Shown in pieces: positions 33,841 through 42,589 of a stretch of DNA of 52,447 nucleotides (positions are counted from its first letter, which is position 1; every line of letters starts with the position of its first letter). The position numbers and the translations under genes were made by a program. Source of the DNA: JBEINZ01 sp040377825 (GTDB lineage Bacteria > Pseudomonadota > Alphaproteobacteria > Rhizobiales > Ancalomicrobiaceae); the NCBI GenBank assembly GCA_040377825.1, contig JBEINZ010000002.1:1-52447 (forward strand), given 5' to 3'. The notes beneath the pieces were generated by a model. That model did not search any database. It saw only the letters and a list, made by a program, of their open reading frames with translations, and was not told the origin of the DNA.

Positions 33841-35238
33841 CTACAAAGAGCCGGAAAGTCCGGGGCGCTGCGGCACATTCATTCCGATGCGTTGCAAACG
33901 TGCGGCAAAAAACCCGTCCAAACCGGACAACCTTGGCTCACTCAACACCAGATGACCGGGCAAGGTACGAAGGTCTCCGTCCGCTCGGACCATCGCTTCA
34001 TCGCCGCCAATATCCGAGGCGAGGATCGGGATGCGTCGAAAATCCGGCGTCCCCTCGAGAAAGCGAGCGATCTGAACCTCACCTTCTTCAGGCTCGAGAG
34101 AACAGGTGCAATAGACGAGAAGTCCACCCGGCTTCAGCCAATCGGCCGCGCGGGCAAGAATCCGGCGTTGAAGATCGGCGAGCACGGTGATGTCGTCGGG
34201 CGTTTTCAAGCGCGCAACGTCCGGATGCCTTCGGATCGTGCCGGTGGCCGAGCAAGGCGCATCCAGCAAAATCGCGTCGAATTGTTCGGCCGGCGACCAG
34301 TCCGTTAGGTCAGCGACGACGGTTGTGACGGAGAGACCGAGGCGCCGCATGTTCGCGTCCAGCCGCTTCAGTCGTTCGGCGGACTGATCGACCGCGGTCA
34401 CCTTGGCTCCCGCTGCCGCAAGCGATGCGGTCTTGCCGCCGGGCGCGGCGCAAAGGTCGGCGACCGACAGGCCTGCCACGTCGCCCAACAAGCGCGGCGG
34501 CAATGCGGCGGCGGCATCCTGCACCCACCATTGGCCATCGGCATAGCCCGGCAAGGCATCGACCGCGCCGCCGATCGCGGTTCTGACGGAGCCGGTCGGC
34601 AGGACGACACCCTCGACCTTCGCGGCCCAGCCCGCCGGGTCCGATTTGACCGTCAGATCGAGCGTCGGTTCGATCAGATGCGCTTCGGCAATAGTGCGAG
34701 CGGCCGCCTCGCCATAGGCCTGCGACCAGCGTTCGAAGAGCCAATCCGGTGTATTCAGGCGAGCGGGATCCTGCGTGGCGAGGAGTTCGTCGCGGCGGCG
34801 GGCGAGGCCGCGCAGAACGCCGTTCACGAGGCCTTTCCACGGACGGCCGAGACGGTCTTCATCGGCGAGCGTCACGGCGGTGGAAACGGCCGCGTGATCG
34901 GGGACGTCCATGAACAGAAGCTGCGCGGCGCCAAGCCGCAGGATCGCGCGGGCGCGCGCGGCCTTTTCCGGCAGCGGTTTGTCGATCAGCCGGTCGAGGG
35001 CATCGTCGATTTGCCCAAGACGGCGCAAGGTCGTGCCGAGGAGCGCCCGCACGAAACCGCGATCAAGCGGCGTGAGGCCCTTATAGAGCGCGCTTGCGCT
35101 GGTTTGGTCGAGTTCGAGATCGAGCGCGCGGCGCTTGTCCAAAACGCCGCCGAGCACATCCGCCGCGATGCGACGAGCGGCGAGCCCCGCTTTGGGTTCC
35201 GGACGCGAGCGCGGCGCCGGGTGTCCGAAGCGACTCAT
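33841..35238 (-). CDS. rsmB: 16S rRNA m5C967 methyltransferase RsmB
   Basis: This 465-residue SAM-dependent methyltransferase has an N-terminal NusB-like RNA-binding domain (AARRIAADVLGGVLDKRRALD ... RPWKGLVNGVLRGLARRRDEL) and a C-terminal NSUN-type catalytic domain. The latter has SAM loop DLCAAPGGKTASL, and the two active cysteines in DAPCSATGTIRRHPD and VYCTCSLEPEE. The start ATG 35238 overlaps the htpX stop by four bases (ATGA). The same frame remains open far upstream through htpX, which is a GC-rich artefact. Gene order htpX-rsmB-heparinase-purH is conserved in related bacteria. Confidence 0.93.
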   Translation of the reverse strand: MSRFGHPAPRSRPEPKAGLAARRIAADVLGGVLDKRRALDLELDQTSASALYKGLTPLDRGFVRALLGTTLRRLGQIDDALDRLIDKPLPEKAARARAILRLGAAQLLFMDVPDHAAVSTAVTLADEDRLGRPWKGLVNGVLRGLARRRDELLATQDPARLNTPDWLFERWSQAYGEAAARTIAEAHLIEPTLDLTVKSDPAGWAAKVEGVVLPTGSVRTAIGGAVDALPGYADGQWWVQDAAAALPPRLLGDVAGLSVADLCAAPGGKTASLAAAGAKVTAVDQSAERLKRLDANMRRLGLSVTTVVADLTDWSPAEQFDAILLDAPCSATGTIRRHPDVARLKTPDDITVLADLQRRILARAADWLKPGGLLVYCTCSLEPEEGEVQIARFLEGTPDFRRIPILASDIGGDEAMVRADGDLRTLPGHLVLSEPRLSGLDGFFAARLQRIGMNVPQRPGLSGSL

Positions 35239-36290
35239 GCCCACGGACCGCGCCGACCCGTTGGCGGAACGGCCGAGCGCGGCTTCGACTTCGACTTCGA
35301 TTCGGTTGGGGTAGTCGAGTTCGGACGCGGGAAAGTTTCCGCCGAGCCGGAGGATCCGCCACCCCAGACGCCATGGCGCCGGGGCGCGGGCGATGCCGCA
35401 CGCGATATGCTTCCACCCATCGTGCCAGCGCCACCCGATACGCCGCCCATTTCGCGTTCCAGATCCATCAAGGCCGCGATCCGGTTCGCCGTGTTCGGGT
35501 GTGTGGAGAAAAGATTGTCCATGGATTGGCCGTTCAGCGGATTGACAATGAACATATGCGCTGTCGCGGGATTCGCTTCCGCGCGCGCATTTGGCAAGGC
35601 ATGCGCCGCGCCGGAGATCTTGTCGAGTGCGGAGGCGAGATAAAGCGGTCGGCCGACGATCTCCGCGCCAAGACGGTCGGCGGAATATTCGCGCGTGCGG
35701 CTGATTGCCATCTGAACCAACATGGCCGCGAGGGGCGCGACAATGGTCGCCACGAGAACGCCGATCCAGCCGAGCGGATTGTTGTTCTCGCGGTTGCCAC
35801 CGAAGAAGAAGGCAAAGTTCGCCAGCATGGAAATCGCGCCGGCGATGGTCGCGGTGATCGTCATGATCAGAGTGTCGCGGTTCTTGATATGGGCGAGCTC
35901 GTGCGCCATTACGCCGGCGACTTCCTCGGCGCTCAACATGCGAAGCAAGCCGGTCGTGGCGGCGACCGCGGAATGCTCGGGATCTCGACCGGTCGCGAAG
36001 GCGTTCGGCTGATCCTGATTGATCAGATAGACGCGCGGCATCGGCAGCCCGGCATTTTGCGAAAGCCGACGAATCATGCGCACGAAATCCGGCGCGGTGG
36101 TCTCGTCCACTTCGTGGGCGTCGTACATCGACAGCACGAGCTTGTCGGCATTCCAATACGAGAAGGCGTTCATCGCCAGCGCGACGACAAACGCGATGAC
36201 CATGCCGGACTCGCCACCCAACAAATAGCCTAGGCCCATGAAAAGCGCGGTCATCCCGGCGAGGAGCATCGCGGTCTTGACGGTGTTCAT
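35235..36290 (-). CDS. htpX: Membrane zinc metalloprotease HtpX
   Basis: This 351-residue protein starts at ATG 36290 with GGGAG just upstream. It has two N-terminal membrane helices (about 6-24 and 30-47), the zinc motif HELAH at 130-134, further helices (ITATIAGAISMLANFAFFF, VLVATIVAPLAAMLVQMA) and the third zinc ligand region SRTREYSADRLGAEI. HtpX degrades damaged inner-membrane proteins. The C-terminus carries a Gly/Ser/Pro/Lys-rich tail of about 60 residues that is not part of the protease core. It is translationally coupled to rsmB. Confidence 0.95.
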   Translation of the reverse strand: MNTVKTAMLLAGMTALFMGLGYLLGGESGMVIAFVVALAMNAFSYWNADKLVLSMYDAHEVDETTAPDFVRMIRRLSQNAGLPMPRVYLINQDQPNAFATGRDPEHSAVAATTGLLRMLSAEEVAGVMAHELAHIKNRDTLIMTITATIAGAISMLANFAFFFGGNRENNNPLGWIGVLVATIVAPLAAMLVQMAISRTREYSADRLGAEIVGRPLYLASALDKISGAAHALPNARAEANPATAHMFIVNPLNGQSMDNLFSTHPNTANRIAALMDLEREMGGVSGGAGTMGGSISRAASPAPRRHGVWGGGSSGSAETFPRPNSTTPTESKSKSKPRSAVPPTGRRGPWA

Positions 36291-36468
36291 GACGTCTCCC
36301 GTTTGGTTGGCGGCGGTCTCCACGACGCAATTCGGAGGGCGCGCGAGCGGTTCATGATGTCGCGGCCCGACTGCGTTATGGTCCAGCGCGACGGCAACGA
36401 CTATTATGATGGGAACCAAGACCGATTGCCGCAAGAACGCGGCGTGGCGCGGCGACGTGAAGGATCGG

Positions 36469-36690
36469 ATGTCCATGAGCGATCAAACCGACGCGGCACC
36501 GCCGCCGGAGCCCTTGCGGGGGGATCTTCCGCCCGCTGCGCTTCGCGCGTTGCGGGAAGCCGAGGCGCGTCGCGCGGCGGCGCAACTGGCCGACGAGGCG
36601 CCAAAGGCCCTGGAAAAAGGCGGACGCGGCGGCGCGGAACCGGTCCGCTACGGCGATTGGGAAGTGAAGGGCATCGCCAGCGACTTTTGA
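36469..36690 (+). CDS. DUF1674/SDHAF4 family protein
   Basis: This roughly 73-residue protein ends GRGGAEPVRYGDWEVKGIASDF, the diagnostic C-terminal motif of DUF1674, the family of mitochondrial succinate dehydrogenase assembly factor 4. In eukaryotes SDHAF4 binds flavinylated SdhA before assembly. The bacterial relatives are presumed to do the same; this is inference. ATG 36469 and ATG 36475 are both possible, with GAAGGA 4 or 10 bases away. It diverges from htpX, as in other Hyphomicrobiales. No sdh genes are in the window. Repeat copy F starts 20 bases after its stop. Confidence 0.88.
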   Translation: MSMSDQTDAAPPPEPLRGDLPPAALRALREAEARRAAAQLADEAPKALEKGGRGGAEPVRYGDWEVKGIASDF

Positions 36691-36709
36691 ACGCGATTAG
36701 GCTTTGCCT

Positions 36710-36825
36710 TAGCGCCTGCCCCGTTCGGATCGAAGCGATCCGAACGAAACGGACCGGCTCGAGGTACGGACTTTGGAGCGATTCCTTGTCGATCGGATAT
36801 ACTCATCCAATCGGGAATTGCGCTA
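36710..36825 (-). repeat. RIME-like intergenic element, copy F
   Basis: Reverse orientation: on the plus strand it begins TTAGCGCCTGCCCCGTTCGG, and palindrome 2 ends GGACCGGCTC. Palindrome 1 is GGAGCGATTCC ... GATCGGAT, then CCAATCGGGAATTGCGCTA. Both outer ends read TAGCGC going inward. The last three bases (36823-36825) are the TAG stop codon of ftsY on the minus strand. It separates the convergent DUF1674 and ftsY genes and may act as their transcript end. Confidence 0.92.
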
Positions 36826-37860
36826 GCGCTCAAGCCCGGCAATGGCGGCGGCGAAATCGTCGGCGTCGAACGGCTCGAGATCGTCGATGCCTTCTCCTAC
36901 CCCGATGAAATGGACCGGCAGCTTATGCTTGGAGGCGATGGCGACCAGGATGCCACCGCGCGCCGTGCCGTCGAGCTTGGTCATCACGAGGCCGGTGACG
37001 CCGGCGACCCTGCCGAAGATCTCCACTTGGCTCATCGCGTTCTGCCCGGTCGTGGCGTCGAGCGTCAGAAGCACGGTATGCGGGGCCGTAGGATCTTGCT
37101 TTCGGATGACGCGAACGACCTTTTCCAGTTCGGCCATCAATTCGGTCTTATTCTGCAGGCGACCGGCCGTATCGATGATCAGAACGTCGCGTCCCTCGGC
37201 GCTTGCCGCGGCCAAGGCGTCAAATGCGAGGCCGGCCGCGTCCGCGCCGGGGCCGGCCGCGATCACCGGCGCGCCGGACCGCTCGCCCCAGATTTTCAAC
37301 TGCTCGATCGCCGCGGCACGGAACGTGTCGCCCGCGCAAAGCATGACCGATTTGCCGTCCCGGCCGAGTTGCGTCGCAAGCTTGCCGATCGTGGTGGTCT
37401 TGCCGGTGCCGTTGACGCCGACGACGAGGATGACGTGCGGCTTGCCGCTCGGCTCGATCACAAGCGGCCGGGCGACCGGATCGAGCACGCGCTTCACCTC
37501 GCGCGCGAGGATCGCGCGGACCTCCACGTCGCCGATTTCCTTGTCGTGGCGATCCTTGCGCAAAGCTTCGACGATGCGCGAGGCGGTGTCCAGGCCGAGA
37601 TCCGCTTGCACCAGCAGATCCTCGAGATCCTGCAGCGTCTCGCCATCAAGCTTGCGTTTGGTCACCAGCGCGGCGATGCCGCCGGTGAGCGAGCCGGACG
37701 TGCGGGCGAGCCCGGCTTTCAACCGTCCCCACCAGGATTTCTCTGAAGGCGGAGCCGGCATCTCGTCCGCGACGGGCGCGGCTGGAACAGGCAGGTCCTC
37801 GACGCGTTCGGGCTTGCCGAACATGCGCTTCAAGAGGCCGGGCCTCTCGCGATCGCTCAT
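36823..37860 (-). CDS. ftsY: Signal recognition particle receptor FtsY
   Basis: This 345-residue GTPase receives SRP-ribosome complexes at the membrane. It has the NG domain with GVNGTGKT (148-155), DTFRAAAIEQL, DTAGRLQN, TKLDGTARGG and the closing GVGEGIDDLEPF. The acidic/proline A domain is short (residues 1-40). ATG 37860 shares a base with the mtaB stop (TGATG). Its stop codon TAG lies inside the end of repeat copy F, so the C-terminus was probably set or kept by that element. Confidence 0.96.
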   Translation of the reverse strand: MSDRERPGLLKRMFGKPERVEDLPVPAAPVADEMPAPPSEKSWWGRLKAGLARTSGSLTGGIAALVTKRKLDGETLQDLEDLLVQADLGLDTASRIVEALRKDRHDKEIGDVEVRAILAREVKRVLDPVARPLVIEPSGKPHVILVVGVNGTGKTTTIGKLATQLGRDGKSVMLCAGDTFRAAAIEQLKIWGERSGAPVIAAGPGADAAGLAFDALAAASAEGRDVLIIDTAGRLQNKTELMAELEKVVRVIRKQDPTAPHTVLLTLDATTGQNAMSQVEIFGRVAGVTGLVMTKLDGTARGGILVAIASKHKLPVHFIGVGEGIDDLEPFDADDFAAAIAGLER

Positions 37861-39125
37861 CACGCCGCCTCGGCGATCAGCGAACGGGGGCCGTGACCGA
37901 CAATGCGCGCGGTCATGATCTCTCCGGCAGCGGCGTGGCAGTCGACAGGCAGTTCGCACAGTGTGAAATGCTCGGTCCGGCCGACGCCGTCCTTTTCCAC
38001 CAATATGTCGCGCAGACGGCCGATTTCGGCCCGAAGGTGCCGCTCCAGCGCCGCCTCGCCAACCGCACGCAGCCGCGCCGCGCGCTCCTTGACGACTTGC
38101 CGGTCGACTTGCGGCATCCGCGCCGCCGGCGTTGTCGGGCGCGGGGAGAAGCGAAAGACATGCAAATGGGTCAGGCCGCACTCCTCAACGAGGCGGACGG
38201 AATTCTCAAACATCGCGTCGGTCTCGGTCGGAAAGCCGGCGATGAGGTCGGCACCGAACACAACATCGGGACGAAGCGCGCGAACCTTGTCGCAAAAACC
38301 GATCGCGTCATTCCGTAAGTGCCGACGCTTCATCCGCTTCAGGATCATATCGTCGCCGGCTTGTAGCGACAGATGAAAATGCGGCATCAGCCGCGCCTGG
38401 GAGCCGATCGCCTCGAGGAGTTCGTCGTCGGCTTCCACGGAATCGATCGAAGAGATCCGCAGCCGCCGGATGCCCGGCACATGCCGGAGCAAGGTCGTAA
38501 CCAAGCGGCCAAGCCGGGGTTCGCCCGGCAAATCCTGGCCCCAACTGGTGATGTCGACCCCGGTCAGGACGATCTCGGCGTAGCCGTTGTCGACGAGCCG
38601 CTTGACCTGATCGATCACGGCACCAAGTGGCACGGAGCGGGAGTTTCCGCGCCCGAAAGGTATGATGCAGAAGGTGCAGCGATGATCGCAGCCGTTTTGG
38701 ACCTGAACGAAAGCGCGGGCGCGGCCCTCCAGGCCCTCGATCAGATGACCGGCGGTTTCCTTGACCGAAAAGATGTCGTTGACCCTGACCTTCTCGCTCG
38801 CGTCGATGCCGAAATCGGCGATGCCCTGCCAGCTTCCGCGATCGAGCTTCGCGTCGTTTCCGAGGACAAGATCGACTTCGTCCATGGCGGCAAAAGAGTC
38901 TGGGTCGACTTGCGCCGCGCAACCGGTGACGATGATCCGTGTGCCCGGTCGCTCGCGCCTTGCCTTCCGGATCGCCTGCCGCGCCTGCCGAACAGCCTCG
39001 CCGGTCACCGCGCAGGTATTCACGATAAGGAGATCCTCAACGCCAGCGGCCGCCGCGAGGCCCTTCATTGTCTCCGATTCCACCGTGTTGAGCCGACAGC
39101 CTAGGGTGAGCACGTCAATGGTCAT
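37860..39125 (-). CDS. mtaB: tRNA t6A37 methylthiotransferase MtaB
   Basis: This 421-residue radical-SAM enzyme adds a methylthio group to t6A37 of tRNAs reading ANN codons. The auxiliary cluster cysteines C10, C38 and C69 are in the N-terminal UPF0004 domain, and the radical-SAM triad C146-C150-C153 is in GCDHRCTFC. The following IIPFGRGNSRS matches the MtaB subgroup. A C-terminal TRAM-like domain is present but short. The ATG overlaps the dapF stop (ATGA) and the end overlaps the ftsY start, giving a tight dapF-mtaB-ftsY operon. Confidence 0.95.
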   Translation of the reverse strand: MTIDVLTLGCRLNTVESETMKGLAAAAGVEDLLIVNTCAVTGEAVRQARQAIRKARRERPGTRIIVTGCAAQVDPDSFAAMDEVDLVLGNDAKLDRGSWQGIADFGIDASEKVRVNDIFSVKETAGHLIEGLEGRARAFVQVQNGCDHRCTFCIIPFGRGNSRSVPLGAVIDQVKRLVDNGYAEIVLTGVDITSWGQDLPGEPRLGRLVTTLLRHVPGIRRLRISSIDSVEADDELLEAIGSQARLMPHFHLSLQAGDDMILKRMKRRHLRNDAIGFCDKVRALRPDVVFGADLIAGFPTETDAMFENSVRLVEECGLTHLHVFRFSPRPTTPAARMPQVDRQVVKERAARLRAVGEAALERHLRAEIGRLRDILVEKDGVGRTEHFTLCELPVDCHAAAGEIMTARIVGHGPRSLIAEAA

Positions 39126-40066
39126 CGCCCGTCACCCGGCGCGGCAAGGGCATCGGCGAGCGTCGCGCCGAGGCCGGCGATGGAGCGGTCCGGGCCGTCG
39201 CGGCGGACCGTCAGGGTCGCGCGGTCGATCGTGCCCGTGTAATCCGTCGCAACCGGACCGGTCATCATGACGTGGCCGTCGCTCTCGCGCCAATGAATGA
39301 GAAGGTCGCCGCCCGGCAGCGTGACGCGCACGCGCCGGCCCGTGCGCTTGGTTCGGGCGGCCGCGACCGCCGCCGCGCAAGCCGCCGTGCCGCAGGCGAT
39401 GGTGAGACCGGCTCCACGCTCCCAAACCCGCAAGATCAGGCTTTCCGGCCCAGTCACTTGGGCAAGCGATATATTGGCGCGCTCCGGGAATATCGGGTGA
39501 TGCTCAAGCATCGGCCCGATCCGGGCGAGATCGTGGGCGTCGACGTCATCGACCCAGAAGATCGCGTGCGGATTACCCATGTTCACGGCGGACGGCGAAT
39601 GCAGGACCGGCGCGTCGATAGGCCCGACCTGCAACTCAATCGCGCGGGTGTCGCGGAATTCCTCGGCCAGCGGAATATCGCGCCAATCGAACCGCGGCTC
39701 GCCCATGTCGACGGTGATCAGATCCGGCTCGTCGGTTTCTGACGCAAAGAGCAGGCCCGCGCGGGTCTCGATCGTCGCGGTCTTCGCGCCCTTCTCCTTC
39801 ATGACGACCCAACCAATGCAGCGCGAGGCATTGCCGCAGGCGGACACTTCCGAGGAATCCGCGTTGTGAATGCGCATGAAAACGTCCGCTCCAGCCTCGG
39901 AGCGCTCCAGCGTGATCATTTGATCGAAGCCGATGCCGGTTTTCCGGTCGGCAAGGCGCAAGATCTCTTCGGCCGAAAGGACCACCGGCTCGACGCGCGC
40001 GTCGAAAACGAGAAAGTCATTGCCGAGGCCGTTCATCTTGGCGAATGGAAGCGTCGCGCGCGACAT
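39122..40066 (-). CDS. dapF: Diaminopimelate epimerase
   Basis: This 314-residue enzyme converts LL- to meso-diaminopimelate for lysine and peptidoglycan synthesis. The two catalytic cysteines are visible: C78 in SACGNASRC and C225 in IACGTAAC. MNGLGNDFLVFD near the start is typical. ATG 40066 is preferred because the family sequence begins there; the open frame continues to 40114 without conserved residues. It heads the dapF-mtaB-ftsY operon. Repeat copy G begins 57 bases upstream. Confidence 0.96.
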   Translation of the reverse strand: MSRATLPFAKMNGLGNDFLVFDARVEPVVLSAEEILRLADRKTGIGFDQMITLERSEAGADVFMRIHNADSSEVSACGNASRCIGWVVMKEKGAKTATIETRAGLLFASETDEPDLITVDMGEPRFDWRDIPLAEEFRDTRAIELQVGPIDAPVLHSPSAVNMGNPHAIFWVDDVDAHDLARIGPMLEHHPIFPERANISLAQVTGPESLILRVWERGAGLTIACGTAACAAAVAAARTKRTGRRVRVTLPGGDLLIHWRESDGHVMMTGPVATDYTGTIDRATLTVRRDGPDRSIAGLGATLADALAAPGDGR

Positions 40067-40405
40067 CAGGCCGTTTCCGTTTGGCTGGAACCGTCTATAT
40101 GGCGAAAGTGTCATTGAAACGCTAGGGCCTGACCCATTCGGATCGAAATGTTCGGAACGAAAAGGACCGGCTCAAGGTCTAGATTCGGGAGCAATTCCTT
40201 ATCGATCGGATGATTGCATCCGATCGGGAAATGCTCCAGGCCGCGTCATAAATCGTGCCCCTCCACGGTCTGGTCGCCCAACGGGTGACAGTAGACGCCA
40301 TCAAATCGGGCTGGCAATCAGGCGCGGATCGGGCATGCTCCCTAACGGCGAGGTTCGATTCCGCCGGGGTCGGCATCGTCATCGTTGTTTCGGGGGAGTT
40401 GCACC
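40067..40405. other. Divergent gap between dapF and the GyrI-like gene
   Basis: This 339-base region contains repeat copy G (40123-40236) and about 165 further bases with no recognised gene or RNA. Promoters for dapF (leftward) and the GyrI-like gene (rightward) are expected here, but I cannot place them with confidence. Confidence 0.6.
40123..40236 (-). repeat. RIME-like intergenic element, copy G
   Basis: Reverse orientation: begins CTAGGGCCTGACCCATTCGG, palindrome 2 ends GGACCGGCTC, and palindrome 1 is GGAGCAATTCC, ATCGATCGGATG, loop, then CATCCGATCG GGAAATGCTCC. It sits in the divergent promoter gap between dapF and the exported GyrI-like gene. Confidence 0.92.
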
Positions 40406-41062
40406 ATGTCGTCGCCAGTTTCGCTGTCCATGCAACCCCCGAAGTGGCCGAAGCTGACCCGCCAAGTGCTTTTGGCGGCGCTTGTCGGCGTGGCGCTGGC
40501 CCTCGCGCCGCAAGCTCATGCGCAAGGCGCGCCGGCGCAGCCCCCGGCCGTCGAACCGCCGTCGCCAAATCCGGCCATGCCGTCCGACGCGCCTCAAACG
40601 GTGTTCGACATGCCGGAGTCCGTTGAACTCGCCGCGCGGCCGGCCCTTGTCTACATTGGCCGTTCGAACTGGGACGATGCCGACAAGAGCCTCGGGGCGG
40701 CGTTCGAGGCGATTTTTGCCGCGATCGGCAAGGCCAAGCTGAAATCGGCGGGGCCACCGCTGGTCGAGTATCTCGAAAGCGGCGAGAACGAATTCCAGTT
40801 CAAGGCCATGATCCCCGTTGAACAGGTACCGAAAACAAACCCGTCCAAGGATGTCATGATCGGCTTCAGCCCGTCCGGCCCCGTCCTGAAGTTTGTCCAT
40901 CGGGGATCGTTCGAGGATCTCGAGGACGTCTATAACCGCATCGACGACTATCTGGCTGGCAAGGGCCTCTCGATGGCCAAGGTCTTCGAGGAATACGAGA
41001 CCGATCCGAACACGACCCCGCCGGACAAGATGGTGACGAACATCTACATCGTCACGGAGTGA
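40406..41062 (+). CDS. Exported GyrI-like small-molecule-binding domain protein
   Basis: This 218-residue protein has a signal peptide (RQVLLAALVGVALALAPQAHA, cleavage expected after AHA), a proline-rich linker, and a C-terminal GyrI/AraC-effector-type domain. The domain segments are PPLVEYLESGENEFQFKAMI, GPVLKFVHRGSFEDLEDVYNR and MVTNIYIVTE. These domains bind small hydrophobic ligands in the cytoplasm; an exported version without a DNA-binding partner suggests a periplasmic binding or scavenging role. GGGGGAG lies seven bases before ATG 40406. The last 19 bases overlap the convergent MFS gene. Confidence 0.8.
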   Translation: MSSPVSLSMQPPKWPKLTRQVLLAALVGVALALAPQAHAQGAPAQPPAVEPPSPNPAMPSDAPQTVFDMPESVELAARPALVYIGRSNWDDADKSLGAAFEAIFAAIGKAKLKSAGPPLVEYLESGENEFQFKAMIPVEQVPKTNPSKDVMIGFSPSGPVLKFVHRGSFEDLEDVYNRIDDYLAGKGLSMAKVFEEYETDPNTTPPDKMVTNIYIVTE

Positions 41063-42249
41063 TCGACGTTCAGGCCCTTGCCCCGCGCGGACGGGATCAT
41101 GACGACCGCGACGATCGCCCAAACCGCGCCGCCGAGGAAGGTCGCCGCCGGCCCAATCGAGTCCCACAAGAGCCCGGCAAGAACGCTGGCGACAAGCGTA
41201 ATCATGCCAGTGACCAGATTGAAGACGCCGAACGCGGTCCCGCGTAGGTCGCCCGGCGCGGTTTCGGCGACGAGCGCGGCGATGACGCCCTGGGTCAGCC
41301 CCATATGGAGGCCCCAAAGCGCGATCCCCGCTAGCACCATCGGCAGACCACCGGCCGCGAGTGCGAGATCGGCCGCGACGAGCACGAAGAGCCCGGCGAT
41401 CAGCAATCCGCGCGGCCCAGCCCGATCCTGCACCAATCCCGTCGGATAGGCGGCAACGGCAAAAACGAGGCTCAAGAGCGCGATGACCGCGGGCGTCCAC
41501 ATGAGCGGCAAGCCTTCGGCATTCGCGCGCACCACGAGGAAAGCCTCGGAAAAGCGCGCGAGCGTGAATGCCGCGCCGAGAATGACCACCCGGCGATAGG
41601 CCGGACCGAGGGCGGCGAAGTCCGCCCGGCGGATCGGCAACCGCGCCGCTGGGTTCGGGTCGCGCGGCGGCTCCTTGACCCCGACAAGCAGCACGATGAC
41701 GGCGAGAAAGGCCGGGATCACGGCAAACCACAGGACGGAGCGGATATCGTTGGCGAAGGCAAACATGAGCCCGATCGCCAGGACCGGCCCGATCGCCGCG
41801 CCGACGGTGTCGAGGCTCTGACGCAGCCCATAGGCGGCGCCGCGGATTTCCGGCGGGGTCACGTCCGCGACCAGCGCGTCGCGCGGCGCTCCCCGAATGC
41901 CCTTGCCGATGCGGTCGGCAAAACGGGCAAAGAACACAAGGACGATGGAATTAGCCAACGGAAATAATGGCTTGGTGAAGGCCGCTAGGGCATAGCCGAT
42001 CACGGCGAGGCGTTTGCGCTTTCCAAGCCGGTCCGACAGCCAGCCTGAAAAGACCTTGACGATCTGCGCGGTCGCCTCGGCGATCCCCTCCAGCAAACCC
42101 AATATGCTGGCGCTCGCCCCGAGCGTGACAACAAGGAAGATCGGCAAGAGCCCATGGATCATCTCCGAGGAAACGTCCATCAAAAGCGACGTAAACCCCA
42201 GCGCCCAGACAGTACGCGGCATCGGCGGCCTTGTGGGCTTATCGGTCAT
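41044..42249 (-). CDS. MFS transporter
   Basis: This 401-residue protein has about twelve hydrophobic segments and the major facilitator loop motif SGWLSDRLGKRKR between helices 2 and 3. A related half-motif (DRIGKGIRGAPRD) follows. It begins with the conserved-looking TVWALGFTSLLMDVSSEMIH, seen in a widespread but uncharacterised MFS subgroup. Substrate is unknown. ATG 42249 has AGGA eight bases upstream. Its end overlaps the GyrI-like gene tail to tail. Confidence 0.85.
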   Translation of the reverse strand: MTDKPTRPPMPRTVWALGFTSLLMDVSSEMIHGLLPIFLVVTLGASASILGLLEGIAEATAQIVKVFSGWLSDRLGKRKRLAVIGYALAAFTKPLFPLANSIVLVFFARFADRIGKGIRGAPRDALVADVTPPEIRGAAYGLRQSLDTVGAAIGPVLAIGLMFAFANDIRSVLWFAVIPAFLAVIVLLVGVKEPPRDPNPAARLPIRRADFAALGPAYRRVVILGAAFTLARFSEAFLVVRANAEGLPLMWTPAVIALLSLVFAVAAYPTGLVQDRAGPRGLLIAGLFVLVAADLALAAGGLPMVLAGIALWGLHMGLTQGVIAALVAETAPGDLRGTAFGVFNLVTGMITLVASVLAGLLWDSIGPAATFLGGAVWAIVAVVMIPSARGKGLNVDHSVTM

Positions 42250-42589
42250 GGCGGAGGTCCTGAAAAATGGCCGCACTGTTTACCACTGGTAGACGTGTTC
42301 GTTCGACGGTGCCATGACGCTCGACAAGCGTCTGACGTAAGCCTTTCGGCAAGGACGACGTTTCAGCGTTCATTTGACCCATCGCGCATTTTCGTATATC
42401 GCACCGCTCTCTCGCCGATCATGATCGACGACGACCCGCCGACCGCGGCCCCCTGAGGCTTCGGAGGTCCACGCCCGCCAGCGCGATGCGCCCGCGGGCG
42501 CTTTGCCGTTTGGACGGTTCGCTACGATATGGCGATGAGGGAGCCTGAATTGGGGGAACCCAAGCGGGGGAGACCCGAGAGGGACGAGG
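42250..42589. other. Divergent gap between the MFS gene and ffh
   Basis: This 340-base gap holds promoters for both flanks. Visible short palindromes are TACCACTGGTA (42281-42291), GACGCT ... AGCGTC (42316-42332) and the perfect 14-base GCGCCCGCGGGCGC (42488-42501). I see no gene; the frame open on the minus strand here is a shadow of ffh. Confidence 0.5.

Noticed and set aside
35239..36330. N-terminal extension of the rsmB frame across htpX
   Set aside because: The extension is arginine-rich nonsense in another frame of htpX, and ATG 35238 with an ATGA overlap gives a normal RsmB.
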